Shown in pieces: positions 46,901 to 55,900 of a DNA stretch of 64,000 nucleotides (the first letter of the stretch is position 1; every line of letters begins with the position of its first letter). The notes beneath the pieces are model-generated. The model was not told the DNA's origin. It ran no database searches and saw nothing but the letters and a program-made list of their open reading frames with translations. The stretch is from Micropterix aruncella (taxonomy: Eukaryota; Arthropoda; Insecta; Lepidoptera; Micropterigidae). A program made the translations under genes and the position numbers. Location of the stretch: NCBI GenBank assembly GCA_944548615.1, contig OX155967.1, forward strand, positions 6,033,481 through 6,097,480, given 5' to 3'.

Positions 46901-49900
46901 ATTCAGGAAGGTTGTCAAGAAAGTGGATTTGGACAAATGCAAGGCGAAAATGTCAAAATGTTTGAAGATCAAGTGCGGCTACGATTTCGACCCAGCTTGC
47001 GGAACCGATGCTCAGACCTACCTGAACCAGTGCACATTAAAACAAGCAACTTGTTTGTTAGTATTGTCATTTTTTGTCTTTTAAAAACTACCGTATCTGA
47101 TATCTGCTCCAGAACTTTCTTTATAATATCTTTCGCCTAGAAATCTTAAGCGGCCGGTGGATGGGTTGTCCTTAATGCCAAACGTTTTTGCAAATTACTT
47201 AGAAATAAAAAAAATGCAGTGTCATGAAACTTTACATTATGCTGACTGTTGTATTTTGAATGATAGTATTTAGTACTTAGTATTTAGTTTTTCCATGATA
47301 ATTTTAAATGACTATTATAGGTGTGTAAGCGTTATATCAATATGTAATTGATTTATATATGTATATTATTTTAGTTTTTATTTTTATTTTTTTTGGTTTT
47401 ATTATTTTTTTTGTATACATATATGTATATGTATGTGTGCTTATATGGATATATATATTATCTATAGATGTATATGAGTATCTATCTATATTTGTATATG
47501 CGTAAATACTTGTAGTTTTATATTTCTCGATTTAAAAATAAGTACTAACTATAGTTTAAGTTGACAGTGCACACTTAATATCGTTATTAAAAGTCTGCCT
47601 TAGAACAGGCCTAGGCCTAGTTAGGCGACTGTGTCAAACATTAAAAATAATGTCGCATCAATTTCTTGCTAACATCTTACTTACAAATATGACATTAATT
47701 GTTTACTAGATGTGTTACTAAATAAATAAATAAATAAATTGTCAGATCACAGTATGATAAAGGGTGTTAGTTGAGATGATTTTTCAAGATAGGATTTTTT
47801 TTTCATTTTGTATTTTGGAGATACGTAAAAAAATATACAATACAGGAAATCTACACAAAATAATACTAAGTTAAGTAACTAAAAATCTATAGAACAAATT
47901 TCGACGCAATTTCCGCTATTATATTACATTACATTACATTTGGATCTAATTGGAAAATTTATAGCTATTGTATGTGTCTGTGTCACAATATACTAAAGGT
48001 AGTAATATATAAGCTACTTTAAGTAACGGGTAGTTATTAGTTCGTGCATTCATTTGTATGGAAATTCTCCCCCCCCCCCCAATAATTTTGCAAAAATTAA
48101 AATATATAATCTAGAGATATTAGTTTCCTAAATACGTTTGTCAAAATTTCATTTAAATCGATCCACTATTTTAGGCCCCTTTCTTAAATACAACATAGGT
48201 ACCAATTTAGCAGGCTGGTATAGGTTGGCATAATTTTATAAACCGTTTTTATGTATTTGCCATCTCAAGCAATTCAACTATGTAAAATCTTAATTATACA
48301 GTTTGAATTACCTATTTAAATGAATTAACTTACATCTCATTTACTTTACTTTGAGACAACTAGTGAGACTACTCGTGAGACAACTTGCAATTATTGAAGA
48401 AAAAATCTTTTTTTAAAGCAACAGCGGAATACCTTGCATTTTCATTAAAAAAATCAAAGAATTGATTATCCAAAAATGATAAGGTGAATTAAAATGTAGT
48501 AAAAGAAACTAGCACGTTTTTTCAAACTAAAAAGGGGAGAAATTATAGCTCTATGTACCTGTATAGTTTATTTTAATCTAAGATAAAAGTACGATTATAT
48601 CAAAACCGTAAATTTCAATATATCTCACAGTTGATTTCAGGAGTTGATATATGAAAGTAAGAGAGTTAAGATCTAGGATTGTGAAGACAGTCAATAGTGA
48701 TGGTTATCTATGTCTATCTTTCTCACTTATTTCGTCCAGTATATTTAGTATGTTCTGGATTTTTCTATCTTACCTTTTGTTTGATGTTTCCTCATACAGT
48801 AGAAACTCTCACAAAGAGCACCTCTCGTAATGAATAATTGGCTGTAATTTTTCATAACGAGTAATTCGCATTGTTATAACGAGTATGGGAAAAATTATTC
48901 GCTTTACGAGTGTTTCTCTTAACAAGTAAGAGTCTGGAACGAATTAGGCTCGTTATGAGAGGTTCCACTGTATCTTTGATCCACTTATCTATTCCTCTTT
49001 GCTACTTTCCGTATCCGTTTCATTTATATTATAATATACTTTCTGCACAGACAATTCTGTCCATTTCTCTTTCAATGTGTTAATGTATCCTCATGTCATG
49101 ATTTATTTGTGTTTTCCAGGAGAAATATTCAGTTGGCACATGTAGGCAATTGTACGGCGATACTGGAGCCTGAACAACCCTGCCCTGAAAGCTGTGAAAA
49201 TGCTGTTGACGAGCCCGTTTGCGGATCAGATGGAAATGTTTACAGGTAAGTAACTTCCTCATTGCTGTTAATCTGAATCGGTAACTGCAAATAGGAAACG
49301 ATTGTTTTTTTTTAACACAGACACAAAAAAACATTGAACTGAAAAGTATTCTTAGATATTATGTAAAATCATTGATTATATTAAATATTTGATAGCTCAA
49401 TGCCATTGTACGTTTTGGTAACCCTTCTGCGCCAGTGACATGCAGATTGCGATGATAGCATTGCCCGGCGAAACTAATAACAATTTATTTAGCCATCTAT
49501 AACATTGAAAATTAATGTTTTTTTATAAAGGATTGATTGATTATAAAAGTCCAAAAAATTACCGATGATAATAATAATAACATTCCATTATTAGTGCTAT
49601 CTATCGCACTTTTTATAAAACATGAGCGTAATTATTGAGTACGACGGGCACCGGACCACGAAAATAAAATACCTGGTTACAGCATTGTATCCTTGTTGTT
49701 TACTCGTAAATGATCCAATGGCGTGGTACGACATTCATTGCAGCACGATAAATCGAGGAACATTTGCCAGGACTAGAGACTAATCTGAGGAATAATTTCC
49801 TTCAACCATTTCGTACACTTAATACCATACGTTTAATATCAAAATAGTTAAGTACAATCAGGGAATTGTCACTAGAAAGTTATAAAAAAGGAAATTTCAC

Positions 49901-52900
49901 CCATTCTGTCCCATATAAAGCGGGGCAGAACGGTATACCATTCATGTTTTACTTATAATATGGTTTACAAAACTTTAAAAATCAGCGGGACATTGTCATC
50001 ATAGCTGTCTAAGTCAGCACATGCGTTGTTTGCCATTTTTCACATTTAAAATAGGAACACCATCCCACAATTGAAGTTAAATATAAATCGTTACAATATA
50101 CATTTTCGGCATACCACGCTTGCCTTCCTGTCTTCCTCCTGTAGTTGCCTATCACCGCTATATGAAATAACATTAAATATATTATATATTATCGCTTGTC
50201 TGTCGAATCAGGCATGATGGTGTGCAAAGGTATACGTACCGTCCTGCCCCAAAAGCATACTAGTCAGCTAACGGTTCCTGCACAGTTAGGTTTAGAGTTT
50301 TATGGCCCTGCAGATTAGCAACCAAGCGTGGATAAGGAACCTATTTTCGAGAGAATATCATTAATAGATTTTTGATTATCTAACTTTAGCAGAATAAGCG
50401 ATAACATTTCTAGCGACTTATACATTTAAAAAAAACAATTAAAAATTCAACCAGACCTAAGAATAAATCTAGCATCTTTTCCTGCAAAATTGGAATTCCT
50501 AGTGAAATATAAACTGCTTTATACTTCTAACTAAAAGTAGTCTACTAATGTAATTACTATGCAATTATTACATTATTATATTTATCTATGTTATGTGGAC
50601 ATTCAAATGTTATGTGGACATTCAAATATTTTGCCTATTTACCAGTATACACCGGAATAGTAAAAAAAAATAGTGGGTCGCGTAGGGGTTAGCATAAAAA
50701 TACCGGGTCAGGGTAAAAATTATCTGAGAAACGCTGCTCTATAAAATCAACGGTAATATGCTTATTAGTAAAAAATCTTACTAATAAATATTCAACGTTA
50801 ATTGTTAACATACTTCAGTAAGGCAAAGATAATGACCATGTATTCGGCGTTCATATACCAGTGCTTAATGTATGCCAGACAGCACCTAACAGAAACCGCA
50901 ACTAGAGCGGACATTCACTCTTACCATACACGCGGTAATTCCCTCTTATGCGTACCCCGAACAAGACTGGCAAAAGTACAGAAGAGCTACTTATACCTTA
51001 GCATTAAATTCTACAATTTACTCCCTACCACTATCAAACAACTGGAGGACAAACAATTTAAAAAAAAAAATTAAGGAGATGCTGATAGGCCACCCTTTCT
51101 ATAATCTGACCGAATTCAAGGGCCATGACTTTGCAAATATTGTACCAATTTGAATGATAATTATATTTGTACTTCTAGTATTTAAATTTAAGATTTAGCT
51201 TTAGTTTGATTATTTAACAAATTACTTACTGCTTTGGATGTTACTATGTACAGTTTTTAGTACGTATATATTTGATTTATTGACTATTTCAATTGTTAGG
51301 CTTCTGCTTTGATTATTCAACTTTTTAACTGACTATTTTAATTATTGTGTGTTTAGTAGGTAGCCATTGACTATTCTTTAATTTGTTTTGTAATACGATT
51401 CTACGACGAATAACTTTTAGTAGGTTCCAAAGTTTCTTAGATACTATATATTTTTAAAAATTAAAATATGTATGTAACGTAAAGATTAAAGTAGTAATGA
51501 CACTCACTACTTAAAACACAAATATTTTGACAAGTCTAGAGCGGTTTTTAGCCACCAATTGGACACGACGTAAATGTAATGTAATATTAGAACATTTAGC
51601 TAATATTGTGGTTTATATTTTCTTCCTCTAACAGATCAGAATGTGAGATGCGCCAACTAACCTGCGGTCAGCGAGTGGTTACCGTCGCCGCCCACCACTG
51701 CAAGAGGACGGCGGGATGCTCCACCGACGAATGCCCCAACGAGGCTGCCTACGTCTGCGGTTCGGACAACCGATTCTACCGCAACGAATGCATCATGCAG
51801 AAGGAAAACTGCGGGTAATTTGGCTTTAACACTAGTGACCTCAAAATAACCCCTTCCACGACCTACTTCCTTAACCCCTAGAGCCCCGTTTGGCCGATAT
51901 CGGCCAAAACACGATTCAGCGTGACGATCCCGAATTAATTTTATTTTTATTTAATTTGTTTTATTTTAATATGTTTTATTATGTTAATATGTTTTATTTT
52001 AATTATGGATACAGTGGTTTGGCAGTAATTAATGTTTTGGTGAGACAGTGTCATAATTCAATTTTTTAACTAATTTTTACAAAATTTTTTTGGGACATCA
52101 ACTTGTCAATCGGCTGAGGGGCCGAGGCCTGAAGGGTTAATCCAAATTCGCTTAGTATGTTTATCAGATGTTAGTAGGATACGCTATCGAAAGCCTTGTA
52201 AAGATCTAGGAAATCAGCAAAGGGCGGTTTCTTATTTTCAGCACCATCGAGAATATCTGTGTAGAGGTCATAGATAGCGCGGATTGTTGATTTACCTTTC
52301 GAGAACCATTTTGCTCTTCACAGATGACGTTGTTTTTTTTTAAGAATAATCATAAGACGTTTTGCTATGGCCTTTTCAAAAGTTTTAGATACATTTGAGA
52401 GAAGTGAGATAGGCCTGTAATTATTTATGCCGCTGATTCTGCTAAAGCTAGGTACTCTTGCCGATTAGATAAATAAAAAAATATTAATGATATTCTCTCG
52501 CGCCCGTCGTCTGTTAAAGTTCGGGGTTCTTATTCCAATGGCTTCCCGGCTTCATGCAGGAAAAGTAAAACTGTTCTTTGGAGTGGAGTGGGACGGCCCT
52601 CCACAAGATGGACCGATGACATAGCCAAGGTCACAGGAAGTAGGTGGATGGAGGCGGCTCAAGACCGCTCATCATGGCATTTTATGGGGAGAGGGGGCAT
52701 GTACAACATCTTGAGGTGTCGACTACAACGGGCGAGCCCGTCACCACAGGAAGTTTCAACGATTCGTCGTTCTATCGACCTGCAGTGAGCGTAGAAGACT
52801 TTGGACAATAACAATCCGACGTCTAGCTACGCCACAACCTGTAAGAGACCAACTCCTTACCGCGAGAAAGCCAGGAATTACTTCCCATCGGCTTGAGAAA

Positions 52901-55900
52901 CTCGCGCCCTTACTTCCAATTGTGACCAGATTTCTCCGGTCTCTCGGTTGGTTCCGAGTTCGAGGTCGCTTGCGCGGTGTATACCGAATCTATCGCGGAC
53001 CAAGGCGTCATTTGCCCGGCTCTGAACCGGGATCGGATGGCCAATGGTCATTTCAAGAGCAGTCGCCGTAAGGTACGCAACCACCCCCGCTCTATAGGAA
53101 ACAATACAGTTCCCAGACTCCCCCGACTGTTAGTCGGAGAGCACAATCGATTGGCTTGCGCCGCTCGGTGCGCAGACCGTCCAGGAGCGCCAGAGGTTTG
53201 ATTCCCAGGGGAGACTGGTTGACCCAGTGTCCTACCCAGGTTCGCACCCCGTGCGTGGAGGGCGTCGGATGGGTGTTGACCCGTGAGTGTTGACCCGTGA
53301 CCGACCCTGAACACATGGGTCATCGTGGCCACCTCATCATGGGCCCGTTAGCTCCCCCATGATGTCCAACAGTGGACGTCTACTGACTGATGATGATAAT
53401 GATGACAGGTTATCCACGTTGTTGTGAATAATTTTATGTAACACTACTATTAACCCGCCGTGGTACGGCGGTTCTCTAATGAATCAATATTGAATTGATT
53501 CAATATTGATACGTTTCCAGTTCGTTACCGTATCGTATATAATGTTCTTCTTAATATTCAGTTTATTTTAACATCTATATCTTCCATTTTATTTTGCGCC
53601 AGCGTCCTATTAGATTAGCAAATGTACGTCATTAATAAAATTTAAAAGTGTCTCTTCCAGTAAACACGTGTACGTGGTGCCACTGAGCCGGTGCCTCACG
53701 CGTTTCATGTTCAACGGGTGCGCAAAGGTGTGCCCACCGCTCTACGATCCGGTCTGCGGCACCGACGAAAAGACCTACTCCAACCAGTGCTTCCTTGATA
53801 TGGAGAACTGCCGCTCGAGGTGAGTATTCAAAGTTCAAAGTTTATTAAAAAATATATGGTTATTTATTTAGGATAGGTAAGCATTGTAAAATTTACATAA
53901 AGTACATACAGCCGTATTCACAGTCGATACTTAAGGGGTCTCTCATCTTAAGTGTGCCCTAACGTAGCCTATTACTATTCAAAAACCATACTTAAGTAAC
54001 GACACAAGTGTGCTTCAGAAAGAAATAAAGAAAATAGGTTTATTGTACCTACCAAAAAAGTTACAATGATAAAGAAAACTCAAATTCCATTCAATAAAGC
54101 GGCGGGCGTCAATTATTTTATTTTATCCGGGAAACAGACAGTACAAAAAACTTATTTACTAAATCAAAATATAACAAACATAAATTATTTTTTTGTTTCC
54201 CCCTATTAAACGGTCTATATAAAAGAAAAGTTTAAAATATACAAGCATTTTTAAAGTGACATTGTTAGGGTTTTTTAAATAAATAGAAAATATTCTGATA
54301 ATTAATTGCTAAGTTACTAAACAGTCCAAAGTATTAAAAGAGTAAATATAAATTAAATAGAGCAGAAAAAAACACAGTAAATAGATTCATAAACATGTAT
54401 ATTAATATGGTGTTAAATGAATTAATTATTAAATAGATAGTAATAACAAAATAAAATATATAATTATGTAATGAAACACATTATGAGAATGAAAAATATA
54501 ATAAAGGAACAAGTTATGTAAATACAAAAATAAGAGGAGAATAACTATTTTCACAATAAACAGATTTCTTAATTAAATTGTAACATAGGTATTCATAATT
54601 AGATTTTTTAATGTGTCGGGGTTGTGGCAAATATATCAACATCCATAAACACCGAGTTGTAATGATGACAAGCTCTATAAAGAAAAGCATTTTGTGCATA
54701 GTTATAATTGACAATTGGCAGTTGAAAGGACCGTTGAGAGCGAGCTGGTCTAGGGGGCACGAAAAAAATTATCTGCTCCAAGATTTGACTAGCATCAACA
54801 CGATTGTTAATTAGCTTATGCAGATATACATTATCATAATCATAATCATAAGTTTTTTATTCAAAATAGTTCGAAATCGTAACTTTTTGACGTCAATAAT
54901 GCATACAAACATACATAAATGATATAAAAATTAAGATATTGTGACATTATAACAAATTATTGTGACATATGACGTGATATAAATCATCGAGGTAACCATT
55001 TTATTTCCAAGGGTCTTTGTCGTCTAGATAATCATTTATTTTATAGTAGCCCTTTGAGTACAGCTTCTTCTTAATAAATGACTTAAATTGTATCACAGAT
55101 AAATTTTGCATGTTTACTGGGACTTTATTGTAGAAGCGTATACATTGCCCTTTGAATGATTTTGTGGTTTTGGAGAGTCGACTTTTATGGTCAGCAAGTT
55201 TATTTTTCTTTCTAGTATTGACAACATGCCCTATCAGAGTTTTTTAAAAACAGTTCTTTATTTTTATGCATATATATTAAGTTTTCATAGATATAATGAG
55301 ATGCAAGTGTCAAAATATTGATTTCTTTAAATTTTCCGCGTAACGACTGTCTAGCATCCAATTTATAAATAGCGCGGATGGCTCGTTCCTGTAGTATAAA
55401 TATTTTATCAGCGTTAGCAGCATGACCCCACAGCAAGATGCCATACGACATCAAGCTGTGAAAATAGCTGAAGTACTGAAAATACTGCGTCGATTATCAA
55501 GGACGATATCAAGGATGTAAAATTATAGGAATGCGGATATTTTTTTTTTTCGAAATGAAGATGGAAATATCTATTTTGAGCCTTTCTGAGACCATTAAGA
55601 CCATCTCCAGACCCAAGTCTGTCTGTGTATGTGTATTCCTCTACGATAGCGCCCAAACGCGTCCTTCTATAATAAGATTCCAGAGCAAATGAAAAGCCTT
55701 GGAGAGGACCAATTTAAAAAGATAATTATACATAATTTGGTAAGAAACCCAATTTACGGTATAAGGGAGTTTGAAAAGTCTGACTTTATTTTCCATGTTA
55801 ATGATTAATGAAATGCGTAAAGTTTTAAACATAATGGTATTATGATAGCTGACATTCTAATTTTCATATAATTAAATTCATTTAAAAAAAAACAAATACG

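Larger units (their letters stand above)
47057..49119 (+). other. Intron F-G (2.1 kb)
   Basis: Phase 2. Contains a LINE 3' untranslated end (47,209-47,736), three TTACA-type pentamers at 47,924-47,939, a C12 run at 48,069 and a pogo-like MITE (48,797-48,970). The rest is AT-rich. Confidence 0.8.
51815..53660 (+). other. Intron H-I (1.8 kb)
   Basis: Phase 2. Contains an antisense LINE reverse-transcriptase remnant (52,145-52,470) and an RTE-like LINE end (52,580-53,410) split by a full-length GC-A copy. A 28-bp palindrome built on ATCAATATTGAAT lies at 53,483-53,510. Confidence 0.8.
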
